Shown here piece after piece: positions 36,559-44,450 of a DNA stretch of 64,000 nt. How positions within the stretch are numbered: the stretch's first letter is position 1; each line of letters begins with the position of its first letter. The stretch is from Curtobacterium flaccumfaciens. GTDB lineage: Bacteria; Actinomycetota; Actinomycetes; Actinomycetales; Microbacteriaceae. Under the pieces are notes generated by a model. That model was given only the letters and a program-made list of their open reading frames with translations. It did not search any database and was not told the origin of the DNA. The translations under genes were made by a program, and so were the position numbers. The stretch covers positions 1 through 64,000 of the forward strand of contig NZ_SNVW01000016.1 in NCBI RefSeq assembly GCF_004361695.1, read 5' to 3'.

Positions 36559-37317
36559 TCAGCGCAGCGTCGGGATGAGTTCCGTCAGGAACGCGTCGGT
36601 GTCCTCCCAGCCCGTCACCGCGTGGCAGGGGACGCCGAGCGCCTTCACCGGGTAGTCGTTGCCCTCGGGGTCGAGCCGGTCGCCGACGAAGAGCATGTCG
36701 TCGAGCGCGATGCCGGTGATCTCGGCGAGGCGCTGCATGCCGTAGGCCTTGTCGATGCCCTTGCGGGTGATGTCGACGCTCGTCGAGCCGCCCGAACGGA
36801 CCTCGAGGTCGGGGAGCTCGGCCTGCACCCGGCGGCGCAGGTCGTCCTTCTTCGCCCCGGTCGGGTCCCACTGCTTCTTGACGTCGACCGGTGCCGCCTG
36901 GCCGAGCGCGGAGAACGTGATCTGCGACCCGCGGTCCTCGAGGATGGCGCCCCAGGTCTCCGACTCCCAGTACCCGGCGGCCTTCGCGTGCGACTCGACG
37001 GCGGCGAGGGCGCGGGCCTTCTGCTCCTCGGTGAGGTCCTCGGCGTACTGCAGGGCCCAGTCGTCCCCGGCCCACCGGTAGTAGCGGGTCCCGCAGGTCG
37101 GCAGGAGGTGCAGGTCGTCGAGGACCAGTCCGTCGCGGTGGCGGAGCGGGGTGACCAGCTGCTGCTCGAACTGCTGGAAGTTGCCGCCCGAGATCACCGC
37201 GACCGGCACGACCTCGAGCAGGGACGCGAAGGTCTCGAGCATGCGGGGGTCGAGCGCGGACTTCGAGGGGGCGAGGGTGTCGTCCAGGTCGAAGGCGACG
37301 AGTCGGGGCGTGGTCAT
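36559..37317 (-). CDS. HAD-IIB phosphatase / phosphomannomutase-like hydrolase
   Basis: The 252-residue protein has HAD motif I DLDDT (residues 9-13), motif II in VISGG, and motif IV GDRLDPEGND, with a C2-type cap that contains the eukaryotic-type phosphomannomutase signature region (GSQITFSALGQ, GSTSVDITRKGIDKAYG). Such proteins act as phosphomannomutase or as mannosyl/sugar phosphatases. The ATG at 37317 begins the conserved MTTPRLVAFDLDDT. It converges with trpF, with 46 bp between. Confidence 0.85.
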   Translation of the reverse strand: MTTPRLVAFDLDDTLAPSKSALDPRMLETFASLLEVVPVAVISGGNFQQFEQQLVTPLRHRDGLVLDDLHLLPTCGTRYYRWAGDDWALQYAEDLTEEQKARALAAVESHAKAAGYWESETWGAILEDRGSQITFSALGQAAPVDVKKQWDPTGAKKDDLRRRVQAELPDLEVRSGGSTSVDITRKGIDKAYGMQRLAEITGIALDDMLFVGDRLDPEGNDYPVKALGVPCHAVTGWEDTDAFLTELIPTLR

Positions 37318-37357
37318 GCGACCGATTCTGTCAGGTCCGGCCGACAGCCCCACCCGG

Positions 37358-37789
37358 TCAGGAGCGGTGGGTGGTGGGGACGCGGTCGCGCTTGTACGTG
37401 ATGTCGGTGTACCCGTGCGGGGCGGGGTTGCCGTCGGCGTCGAGGTTCACGAAGACGACCTCGTCGATGGTGAGGATGCTCTGGTGCGTGAAGAGGTTCC
37501 GGGCCTCGGCGCGCATGGTCAGTGAGCTCCGGCCGAAGCGGGTGGCGACGAGGCCGATCTCGACGATGTCGCCCTCCTTGGCGGAGGACACGAACTCGAT
37601 CTCCGACATGTACTTCGTGACGACCTTGCCGTTGCCGAGCTGGATGATCGCGTAGACGGCTGCCTCTTCGTCGATCCAGCGGAGCAGGCTGCCGCCGAAG
37701 AGCGTGCCGTTGGCGTTGAGGTCCTCGGGGCGGACCCACTTCCGCGTGTAGAAGTTCATCTCCGGCTGGGTGTCGTCGTGCTGCTGCAT
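37358..37789 (-). CDS. Acyl-CoA thioesterase (hotdog fold, YciA-like)
   Basis: The 143-residue protein has the hotdog core LNANGTLFGGSLLRWIDEEAAVYA, where the Asp/Glu pair and the N/G-rich turn form the active site, and FVSSAKEGDIVEIGLVATRFGRSSL. It hydrolyses acyl-CoA to acid and CoA in the cytoplasm. It lies downstream of the nitroreductase gene on the same strand, separated by a hairpin. Confidence 0.88.
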   Translation of the reverse strand: MQQHDDTQPEMNFYTRKWVRPEDLNANGTLFGGSLLRWIDEEAAVYAIIQLGNGKVVTKYMSEIEFVSSAKEGDIVEIGLVATRFGRSSLTMRAEARNLFTHQSILTIDEVVFVNLDADGNPAPHGYTDITYKRDRVPTTHRS

Positions 37790-37803
37790 GTCACGACATA
37801 CTA

Positions 37804-37837
37804 CGCGGCCGCGTCCTCCGGGGAGGGCGCGGCCGCG
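37804..37837 (-). terminator. Hairpin between nitroreductase and thioesterase genes
   Basis: CGCGGCCGCG occurs at 37804-37813 and again at 37828-37837; each is self-complementary and the two can pair over a 14-nt loop. It immediately follows the nitroreductase stop. Confidence 0.55.
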
Positions 37838-37850
37838 GATGTCGGAGTGA

Positions 37851-38447
37851 CTACTCCTTGACGAGGACGACCTCGTCGAGCGGCAGGCGGGTGCGGGGGG
37901 CGACCTCGCGCTCGGCGGCCTTCTCGTCGAGCTGCGACGGGTGCGCGACGGTGCCGATCGCGGTCACGGTGTAGGGCAGGAACCGCTCCGGCAGGTCGAA
38001 GGCCGCGCGGAGGCCCTCGGCGTCGATGCCCGCCATCTGGTGCACGTGCAGGCCCTCGGCGTGCGCCTGGACGGTGAGCGCCGCGAGGGACTGGCCGAGG
38101 TCGTACTGCGCGAACGGACGTGCGTCGCCGTCCTCCGTCACGGTCTCGAGCACACCGACGACCAGCGCGCTCGCACGGAAGGCCCACGTGGCGTTGAAGC
38201 CGAGCAGGTTCTCGTTGATCGTGCGGAAGGTCTCGGTGCCGCGACGGCCCGCGATGAAGCGGCGGGGCTGGAAGTTCATGGCGGAGGCGGCCCAGCGAGC
38301 GGCCTCGAGGACGGCGTCGAACTGCGCGTCCGAGATCGTGGCCGTCTCGTCGTAGGAGCGGGGGCTCCACCGTTCCTCGAGCAGGGGGACGAGGGGCTGG
38401 CTGGAGTCGGTCGAACGCGTGAGCGTGCTGGAGTTCGTCGAGGTCAT
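37851..38447 (-). CDS. Nitroreductase-family FMN oxidoreductase
   Basis: The 198-residue protein shows the nitroreductase pattern: RWSPRSYDETATIS at the N-terminus (FMN-phosphate-binding Arg/Ser), AARWAASAMNFQPRRFI, DLGQSLAALTVQAHAEGLHVHQMAG and a C-terminal EEVV-like tail. It would use FMN and NAD(P)H to reduce nitro compounds or quinones. The start at 38447 gives a short Ser/Thr-rich leader typical of the group. It is divergent from the AEC transporter. Confidence 0.88.
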   Translation of the reverse strand: MTSTNSSTLTRSTDSSQPLVPLLEERWSPRSYDETATISDAQFDAVLEAARWAASAMNFQPRRFIAGRRGTETFRTINENLLGFNATWAFRASALVVGVLETVTEDGDARPFAQYDLGQSLAALTVQAHAEGLHVHQMAGIDAEGLRAAFDLPERFLPYTVTAIGTVAHPSQLDEKAAEREVAPRTRLPLDEVVLVKE

Positions 38448-38573
38448 GGTGCGCTCAACGGTAATCGATGCGTACGCATTTCCGACCTGTACGACGTCAC
38501 ATGTCGTCGAGGCGCGACGGCACGCTGCGGCACACCCGCGGTCGCGTGGCCACTCGGTGCGAGGATGGGACCG

Positions 38574-39497
38574 ATGGGTGGCGTGTTGACCGGGTTCGCG
38601 ATCATCGGCGCGATCATCGCGGCCGGGTACGTCGTCGGGCGCACCGGACTGCTCGGACCGCACGCCCAGTTCGTGATGAGCCGCCTCGCGTTCTTCGTGC
38701 TCATGCCCGCCCTGCTCTTCCACACCATCGCGAGCGCCGACATCGGCTCGCTGCTGTCGCCGATGCTCTGGGTGTCGCTCGTCAGCGCGGTCTCGGTCGC
38801 GCTCGGCGCCGCGCTCGTGTTCCGCCTCGTGCTCCGGCGCCCGGTGACCACCACCACGATCGGGGCGCTCGCGTCGAGCTACGTGAACGCGAACAACATC
38901 GGGCTGCCGGTCGCCGTCTACGTCCTCGGACAGGCCACCGCCGTCGTGCCGGTGATCCTGCTGCAGCTCATCGTGCTCGCGCCGATCGCGCTCACCGTGC
39001 TCGACACCGCCACCTCGGACGGCGGCAGCTGGGGGCGGCGGGTCTCCGGGCCGTTCCGGAACCCCATCATCATCGCGTCGCTCGTCGGCCTGGCGTTCTC
39101 GGCGACCGGGATCGAGCTGCCGACGCCGGTGCTCGAGCCGTTCTCCCTCGTCGGCGCCGCGGCGGTCCCGGTCGTGCTGCTGTCGTTCGGTATGAGCCTG
39201 CACGGTGCGACGCCGCTCCGCGACCCGACCATCCGCACCGACGTCATCGTGGCGTCGGCGATCAAGCTCGTGGTGATGCCCGCCGTGGCGTTCGTCTTCG
39301 CCCGCTTCGTGTTCGGGCTCGGCGACCAGGACGTCTTCGTGCTCACGACACTCGGGGCCCTGCCGGCGGCACAGAACGTCTTCAACTACGCGCAGCGCTA
39401 CGGGGCGGCCGTCCCGCTGGCCCGCGACGTCGTGCTCATCTCGACGATCGGCTCGGTGCCGGTCCTGGTCGCCGTCGCCGCGCTCCTGCACCCGTAG
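38574..39497 (+). CDS. AEC (auxin efflux carrier-like) transporter
   Basis: The 307-residue membrane protein has about ten helices. AEC features are MSRLAFFVLMPALLFHTIA, SYVNANNIGLPVAVYVLG and the C-terminal GALPAAQNVFNYAQRYG. The family exports or takes up small organic acids (malate, auxin-like compounds); the substrate here is unknown. GAGGAT is 8 nt before the ATG and could be either a ribosome site or a -10 element. An alternative ATG at 38565 is in frame. Confidence 0.9.
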   Translation: MGGVLTGFAIIGAIIAAGYVVGRTGLLGPHAQFVMSRLAFFVLMPALLFHTIASADIGSLLSPMLWVSLVSAVSVALGAALVFRLVLRRPVTTTTIGALASSYVNANNIGLPVAVYVLGQATAVVPVILLQLIVLAPIALTVLDTATSDGGSWGRRVSGPFRNPIIIASLVGLAFSATGIELPTPVLEPFSLVGAAAVPVVLLSFGMSLHGATPLRDPTIRTDVIVASAIKLVVMPAVAFVFARFVFGLGDQDVFVLTTLGALPAAQNVFNYAQRYGAAVPLARDVVLISTIGSVPVLVAVAALLHP

Positions 39498-39599
39498 CGG
39501 ACCGAGCGCCCACGGCGGCCACCGCACGCATCGGGTCCGCGCGTACCCTGGCGCACACGGGGCGGACCGTCCCGTGACCACGAGGAAGAGGAGATCCCG

Positions 39600-40007
39600 A
39601 TGGACACGATGGCGATGATGAAGACGATGTCGACGAGCGACATGCCCGTGGCGATGGACACGGAGATGATGCAGGACACGATGATGGCGATGAACGCCGC
39701 GTCGATGGCTGCGACGATGTGCTCCGCGAGCGACATGCGCATGGGTGCCGAGATGGCGACGTGCGCCGCGATGTGCTCGAACACGGCGATGCTGGCCGAC
39801 ACCGGCATGCGGATGCTCATGCGACCGATGGGGATGGACGCCGACGCGATGCGCGCGATGCTCATGGCCGTCACCGCGATGGGCCGGGCCTGCGCCGCGG
39901 AGTGCCGGGCGCACGCCGACATGGACGAGGCCTGCCGCTACTGCGCGATGGCGTGCGACGAGATGGTGGCGAAGTGCGAGGCGATGACAGCCTCGATGAC
40001 CGCCTGA
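39600..40007 (+). CDS. Met/Cys-rich putative metal-binding four-helix protein
   Basis: The 135-residue protein contains 33 methionines (24%) and 9 cysteines, and has no signal peptide. The C-terminal two thirds carry CxxxC-type spacings (CAAMC, CAAEC, CRYCAMAC, then C) on alpha-helical stretches, like the DUF326/Csp copper-storage four-helix bundles in which inward-facing Cys bind many Cu(I). Unlike typical Csp proteins, Met outnumbers Cys, suggesting Cu(I) or Ag(I) binding by thioethers. AGGAG lies before the ATG. No copper regulator or exporter is adjacent. The function is inferred. Confidence 0.75.
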   Translation: MDTMAMMKTMSTSDMPVAMDTEMMQDTMMAMNAASMAATMCSASDMRMGAEMATCAAMCSNTAMLADTGMRMLMRPMGMDADAMRAMLMAVTAMGRACAAECRAHADMDEACRYCAMACDEMVAKCEAMTASMTA

Positions 40008-40012
40008 CCCGT

Positions 40013-40270
40013 CTACGCGACGCGCGCCGTGGTCTTCCGACCGGCGGCGCTGAGGATCTCCGCTGCCGGGTGGTGGGCGACCGGGTCGCCGACCGACACG
40101 AGCGTGTCGGCGTCCGCCACCCGCAGCTGCGTGACGCCGCCGTCGAGGAAGGCGACCACCAGGTCGGCGGGACGTGTCTCGAGGACGATGCCGTCCCTCC
40201 AGGCCCTGGGGGTGGCGTCCGCCATGACGCGCTGGATGGGAAGGATCGTCGACGGGGTCGTGCGGGACAT
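40013..40270 (-). CDS. Small hypothetical protein
   Basis: The 85-residue soluble protein reads MSRTTPSTILPIQRVMADATPR at its start, then a beta-rich middle (DGIVLETRPADLVVAFLDG) and a basic tail. No family is recognised. AGGTGA lies before the ATG. It converges with the Met-rich gene, whose stop is 5 bp away, and has good GC-rich third positions. Confidence 0.55.
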   Translation of the reverse strand: MSRTTPSTILPIQRVMADATPRAWRDGIVLETRPADLVVAFLDGGVTQLRVADADTLVSVGDPVAHHPAAEILSAAGRKTTARVA

Positions 40271-40365
40271 GGCTTCACCTGCTCTCGGAGGGGTTCGGTG
40301 CAGGAAACCTACGTCCGCCTTCTCCGCCCGTTCAACGCACGGCTACCCGGGGCGTAACAGAGCCG

Positions 40366-41202
40366 TCAGAAGATCATCGGTCGATCGTCGTCGAGCGAGG
40401 TCTCGAGGTCGAGGTCGACCGTGACGGGGACGTGGTCGCTCGGGGCGTCGCCCTTCCGCTCGTCGCGGTGGATGCGGGCGTCCGTCACGATGTCGGAGAA
40501 CGCCTGCGACCCCATCACGAAGTCGATCCGCATGCCCTCGTTCCGGGGGAAGCGCAGCGCCTTGTAGTCCCAGTACGTGTAGCCGTCCGGCACGATCGGG
40601 CGGACGACGTCCTGCAGCCCGCGGGCCTCGAACGCGCGGAACGCGGCACGCTCCGGCTCGCTGACGTGCGTGGCGCCCTCGAACGCTCGCACGTCCCAGA
40701 CGTCCTGGTCGAGCGGTGCGACGTTCCAGTCGCCCATCAGTGCGAGGGGCTGCTCGGGGTCCGCCGCGATCCACTCCGCGGTGCGGTCGGCCAGTGCGGC
40801 GAGCCAGTCGAGCTTGTACGTGTAGTGCGGGTCGCCGACCTCGCGCCCGTTCGGCACGTAGAGGCTCCACAGCCGGACGCCGTCGACGGTCACGCCGATC
40901 GCGCGGGCCTCGGTCGGGACGTCGGGTCCCTCGTGGCCCTTGAGGAAGCCGGGCTGCCCGGGGAAGTCACGGGTGACGTCCTCCATCGGCAGGCGGCTGG
41001 CGAACGCGACGCCGTTCCACTGGTTGGTGCCGTACGCCTCGACCGTGTAGCCGGCGGCCTCGAACGCGTCGACCGGGAACTGCTCGGGCTTGCACTTGAT
41101 CTCCTGCATGCCGAGGACGTCGACGTCCTCGCGCACCAGCCAGTCGACGACCCGACCGACTCGGGTCCGGACGGAGTTCACGTTCCAGGTCGCCACGCGC
41201 AT
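40366..41202 (-). CDS. xth: Exodeoxyribonuclease III
   Basis: This 278-residue AP-endonuclease/exonuclease of DNA base-excision repair carries all the family motifs: RVATWNVNSVRTR (Asn), the metal-binding Glu in MQEIKC, SLYVPNGREV (Tyr), the GDWNVAP Asp/Asn pair, YTYWDYK, IDFVMGS and the final catalytic His in PSDHVPV. The ATG at 41202 begins the conserved MRVATWNVN. It is a single gene, divergent from the Asp23 operon. The 180-bp gap at 41203-41382 has short CCGCGTG repeats but no gene. Confidence 0.95.
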   Translation of the reverse strand: MRVATWNVNSVRTRVGRVVDWLVREDVDVLGMQEIKCKPEQFPVDAFEAAGYTVEAYGTNQWNGVAFASRLPMEDVTRDFPGQPGFLKGHEGPDVPTEARAIGVTVDGVRLWSLYVPNGREVGDPHYTYKLDWLAALADRTAEWIAADPEQPLALMGDWNVAPLDQDVWDVRAFEGATHVSEPERAAFRAFEARGLQDVVRPIVPDGYTYWDYKALRFPRNEGMRIDFVMGSQAFSDIVTDARIHRDERKGDAPSDHVPVTVDLDLETSLDDDRPMIF

Positions 41203-41382
41203 GGGTCCGAACCTACCGGGGACCACCGGCAACCGAGTGCAGCGGACCGGCCCGGACGGCCGCCGCGGACGGGCGCCGCGGACCGCCGCCGCGTGCCGCG
41301 TGCCGCGTGCGGCTCTCGGCCGCGGCACGGCACGATGGTGTTCGCTGGGTGGTCCAGCAACCGACCGCAACCGGAGGCACTC

Positions 41383-41829
41383 ATGGCATCGACGACGAAC
41401 CGCGTCGACGGGACCGCGACCACGGGCACCGTGACGACGCAGGTGACCACCAACGGCAGGACCATCATCGACGACACGGTCGTCGCGAAGGTCGCGGGCA
41501 TCGCCGCCCGCGACGTCCCCGGCGTCTTCGCGCTCGGCGGCAACGCGGCGCGCGCCTTCGGAGCGATCCGCGACGCGATCGGTTCGAGTGCGCTCGGACA
41601 GGGCGTCCGCGTCGAGGTCGGCGAGACCCAGGTCGCCGTCGACCTGACGATCGTCGTGGACTACCCGATCCCGATGATGGACGTCGCGTCCGCCGTGCGC
41701 GCGGCCGTCACGAGCGCCGTGACCGAGCTCGTCGGCCTCGAGGTCACCGAGGTCAACATCGCGATCAACGACGTCAACATCCCGGCGCTGAACGGTGTCG
41801 AGACCGATGCCGAGGGTCGCGTCCGGTGA
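41383..41829 (+). CDS. Asp23/Gls24 family envelope-stress protein
   Basis: This is a 148-residue cytoplasmic protein. The Asp23 domain runs from VAKVAGIAARDVPGVFALGG to the end, with VDLTIVVDYPIPMMDVASAVRAAV and LVGLEVTEVNIAINDVNI. Such proteins coat the inner face of the membrane, held there by AmaP, and respond to alkaline or cell-wall stress. It heads a five- or six-gene operon, with GGAGG before the ATG. The next gene starts in its stop codon. Confidence 0.92.
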   Translation: MASTTNRVDGTATTGTVTTQVTTNGRTIIDDTVVAKVAGIAARDVPGVFALGGNAARAFGAIRDAIGSSALGQGVRVEVGETQVAVDLTIVVDYPIPMMDVASAVRAAVTSAVTELVGLEVTEVNIAINDVNIPALNGVETDAEGRVR

Positions 41830-42017
41830 ACGCCACCGTCGTCGGCATGGGCGTCGGCGCGGTCCTCGCGATCGTCGCCGTGACGCTCGGCTTCTGGGCG
41901 TTCGTCGTCGTGGCCGTGTTCATGCTCGTCGGCGGCCTGGTCGCCCGCATCGTGTCGGGTGACATCGACCTCCGCCGCCTGCTCGACGTACTGCGCGGAC
42001 GCCGGAGCTCGTCGTGA
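41826..42017 (+). CDS. Small membrane protein (DUF2273-like)
   Basis: The 63-residue protein has two closely packed hydrophobic helices (about residues 5-22 and 25-45) and an Arg-rich tail. Size and position match the DUF2273 proteins found in alkaline-shock operons. It overlaps both neighbours by GTGA, so its translation is coupled to them. Confidence 0.8.
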   Translation: MNATVVGMGVGAVLAIVAVTLGFWAFVVVAVFMLVGGLVARIVSGDIDLRRLLDVLRGRRSSS

Positions 42018-42397
42018 GCGCAGCCGCGGTGGCCGGCGGCGTCGGAGCGCCCCCGCCCGCACCGCGGCAGGTGGCCGGGTACGACCGCGTCGGATCGGCA
42101 GCGCTCGTGCACACCGCGCAGGCGGTCGCCTCCGAAGCGCTGCGCGTGCCGTTCCGGGAGGCCCGTGCCCGGGTCGCCGACGACGGTCACGGTGCGCTGG
42201 CGGTCGAGATCACCGCCCCGCTCGCCGTCCCGGTGCTGGGGACCCACGCGGTCCCCGACGAACCCGTCGTCACGACGGCGCACCGCGCCCGTGCCCTGAT
42301 CGCCGAGCGGCTCCGCCACATCACCGGCCGACAGGTCGAACGGGTGACCGTGACGTTCTCGTCGTCGGTCGTGGACACGCCGAGGAGGGTCCGGTGA
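42014..42397 (+). CDS. Asp23-operon hypothetical protein
   Basis: The 127-residue soluble protein has a Pro/Ala-rich start and a domain (residues about 40-120; LAVEITAPLAVPVLG, ERLRHITGRQVERVTVTFSS) that resembles a divergent Asp23 fold. GTGA overlaps at both ends keep it inside the operon. It may be a second Asp23-like partner. Confidence 0.7.
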   Translation: MSAAAVAGGVGAPPPAPRQVAGYDRVGSAALVHTAQAVASEALRVPFREARARVADDGHGALAVEITAPLAVPVLGTHAVPDEPVVTTAHRARALIAERLRHITGRQVERVTVTFSSSVVDTPRRVR

Positions 42398-43017
42398 CGC
42401 TCCAGCAGGAGGCGACGGCGGCCACGACGCCCGGCCGCACCCACGACCGTGTCTACCGCCGCATCGTCCGCCGCGAGACGAGTGCCTCGCGCTCCGGCAC
42501 GGTCGTCGTCGCGATGATCTTCCTGCTCGTCCTCGCCGCCGCGGCCGTGTTCGCGGCGGCCCTCGTGCTGCTCGACCAGCGGGTGCTCGGCATCGACCCG
42601 CGCGACGTCGTGGACCGTGCCGTCCGGGCGCCGCGCGGCCTCGACACGACGATCACCGTCGGCATCGCCGCGATCGTGGCGTTCCTCGGACTGGTGTTCC
42701 TCGCGCAGGGCCTCCTGCCGCAGCGCCGGCCCCGGCACGCGATGTCGTCCGACCGCCTGGCCGTGGTCGTCGACGACGAGGTGCTCGCCTCCGCCGCGGC
42801 CCGTGCGGCACGCTCCGTGACCCGGCTCGGGCCCGACGCCGCCGTGGGCACCGTCGGCCGCCGGACGGTCGACGTCGTGCTCCGCCCCGCAGCGGGCGTC
42901 GACGTCCCCGCAGTCGCCGCGACCGAGGCCGTGACGGACGAGTTCGCCGCGATCGACGCCCAGCCGCCGATCACCGCGCGGGTCCGGGTGCAGCCGACCG
43001 GACGGGTCGACGGATGA
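42394..43017 (+). CDS. Membrane protein of the Asp23 operon (DUF6286-like)
   Basis: The 207-residue protein has two membrane helices (about residues 33-58 and 85-108) and a C-terminal cytoplasmic domain that resembles the AmaP/Asp23 interaction domain (SAAARAARSVTRLGPDA, ITARVRVQPTGRVDG). It overlaps its neighbours by GTGA and ATGA. Confidence 0.72.
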   Translation: MTLQQEATAATTPGRTHDRVYRRIVRRETSASRSGTVVVAMIFLLVLAAAAVFAAALVLLDQRVLGIDPRDVVDRAVRAPRGLDTTITVGIAAIVAFLGLVFLAQGLLPQRRPRHAMSSDRLAVVVDDEVLASAAARAARSVTRLGPDAAVGTVGRRTVDVVLRPAAGVDVPAVAATEAVTDEFAAIDAQPPITARVRVQPTGRVDG

Positions 43018-43607
43018 ACGCGACGAACCGCGGTCTCGGCCGCACGGCGCTCGTGGTCGTCGGCCTGGTGCTGCTCGTCGCCGGCGTCGCGACGATCCTG
43101 GTGCAGACGGTGCCGTGGGCCGCGTCCACCTGGCACGACTGGGGCCGTGCGCTGGGCGACCTCGGTGCCGGGGCCGACCGTGACGCCTCCGTCACCGCGT
43201 GGACCTGGGTGCTCGGCGGCGGGGTGGTGCTCGGGATCCTCGCGCTCGTCGTGCTGTCGGCCCTCGGTGGCGGACGCGTCGGCACGGTCGTCGAGGACGA
43301 CGGGTCCTCGGACGGTGTCGCGGGACTCGTCCGCATCGACGCCGCCGCCGTGCAGCACGCGCTGTCGTCGGCGATCGGCGCGATGCCGCAGGTCGGCTCC
43401 CTGGCGGTCGACGTCTACCGCGTCCGGGGCAACCGGGCGATCCGGATCCGCGTCCGTCCCCGTCGTGGGGCGTCGCCGCGTGCGATCACGACCGGGGTCG
43501 AGGGCATCGTCGCCGACCTCGACGCGCTGCTCGGGGACCGGCTGCCGGTGCTGCTCGAGATCGCCCGGGGCGGTTCGGGTTCCGGCCGGACCGACCGGGT
43601 GCACTGA
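43014..43607 (+). CDS. AmaP-like alkaline-shock membrane anchor
   Basis: The 197-residue protein has two membrane helices (about residues 10-30 and 62-84) with a loop, then a cytoplasmic domain (GLVRIDAAAVQHALSSAIGAMP, LAVDVYRVRGNRAIRIRVRPRRG). AmaP proteins tether Asp23 to the membrane. It ends 7 bp before the kinase-like gene, which is therefore probably in the same transcript. Confidence 0.75.
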   Translation: MNATNRGLGRTALVVVGLVLLVAGVATILVQTVPWAASTWHDWGRALGDLGAGADRDASVTAWTWVLGGGVVLGILALVVLSALGGGRVGTVVEDDGSSDGVAGLVRIDAAAVQHALSSAIGAMPQVGSLAVDVYRVRGNRAIRIRVRPRRGASPRAITTGVEGIVADLDALLGDRLPVLLEIARGGSGSGRTDRVH

Positions 43608-43614
43608 GGCTGCC

Positions 43615-44406
43615 GTGCCCCGCTCCGTCGACGGCCTGGCCCGCGCCCGTGGGGACGTCGTCGTGCCGCACGTCGTCACCGAGGCCGCTCGCGGTCGGCC
43701 GGTGCAGGCGGTCTGGGTCAACGAGATCGGTGGCCGCACGTTCCGCATCGGCGAGGACGGGCACGCCGAGGAGTACGTGAAGGTCCTGCCGCACGCCTAC
43801 GCGCCCTGGGTCGTCGGCGAAGCGGCCCGGCTGACCTGGGCGTCCAGGTACGCGCGGGTCCCCGAATTGCTCGACCACGGCCTCGACGACGAGGGCGCCT
43901 GGCTGCGGACCCGCGCCCTGCCCGGGTGGAGCGCCGTGGACCCCCGGTGGCACGACGAACCGCGCACGGCGGTCGTCGCGGCCGGCGAGGGGCTCCGCGC
44001 CCTGCACGAGGCGCTGCCCGTGCTCGACTGCCCGTTCGAGTGGTCCACGGCGCAGCGGACGGGCCGTGCGCGAGCCGCCGGCGCCGACCCGGAGTCGATC
44101 GGACCGGAGCCGCCCGTCGACCGCGTGGTGGTCTGCCACGGGGACCCCTGCACGCCGAACACGCTCATCGGTGCCGACGGTCGGTGGGCCGGCCACGTGG
44201 ACCTCGACGCGCTCGGCATCGCGGACCGGTGGGCGGACCTGGGCGTCGCGACGATGGCGCTCGGCTGGAACTACGGCCCCGGGTGGGACCAGCTGTTCCA
44301 CGAGGCCTACGGAGTGCCGATCGACGAGGAGCGCACCGTCTGGTACCGCGCGCTGTGGAACCTGGACGACGACGGCATCGAGACCGCCGACGGTACCGAG
44401 CGTTGA
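43615..44406 (+). CDS. APH-family small-molecule kinase (aminoglycoside phosphotransferase-like)
   Basis: The 263-residue protein follows the APH(3')-type pattern: EYVKVLPHA (ATP-binding Lys), GLRALHEALPVLDCPF, the catalytic loop CHGDPCTPNTLI and the metal motif GHVDLDALGIADRWADL. Several APH relatives phosphorylate other substrates, so resistance should not be assumed. It starts with GTG. It follows the AmaP-like gene by 7 bp. A 16-bp tandem repeat begins inside its last codons and carries its stop codon. Confidence 0.82.
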   Translation: MPRSVDGLARARGDVVVPHVVTEAARGRPVQAVWVNEIGGRTFRIGEDGHAEEYVKVLPHAYAPWVVGEAARLTWASRYARVPELLDHGLDDEGAWLRTRALPGWSAVDPRWHDEPRTAVVAAGEGLRALHEALPVLDCPFEWSTAQRTGRARAAGADPESIGPEPPVDRVVVCHGDPCTPNTLIGADGRWAGHVDLDALGIADRWADLGVATMALGWNYGPGWDQLFHEAYGVPIDEERTVWYRALWNLDDDGIETADGTER

Positions 44407-44436
44407 CGGTACCGAGCGCTGACGGTGCCGAACGCT
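44389..44436 (+). repeat. 16-bp tandem repeat across a stop codon
   Basis: Three copies of GACGGTACCGAGCGTT (44389, 44405, 44421; the third with two changes) span the stop of the APH-like gene. The unit is not a multiple of three. Confidence 0.8.
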
Positions 44437-44450
44437 GACGGGCCGGGTCG

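Noticed and set aside
37941-38573. N-terminal extension of the AEC transporter (long upstream open frame)
   Set aside because: It is antisense to the nitroreductase gene and shows no membrane or conserved features.
43615-44406. Functional aminoglycoside resistance gene
   Set aside because: The catalytic motifs are present but the family is broad and the context is an envelope-stress operon, so only a kinase fold is claimed.
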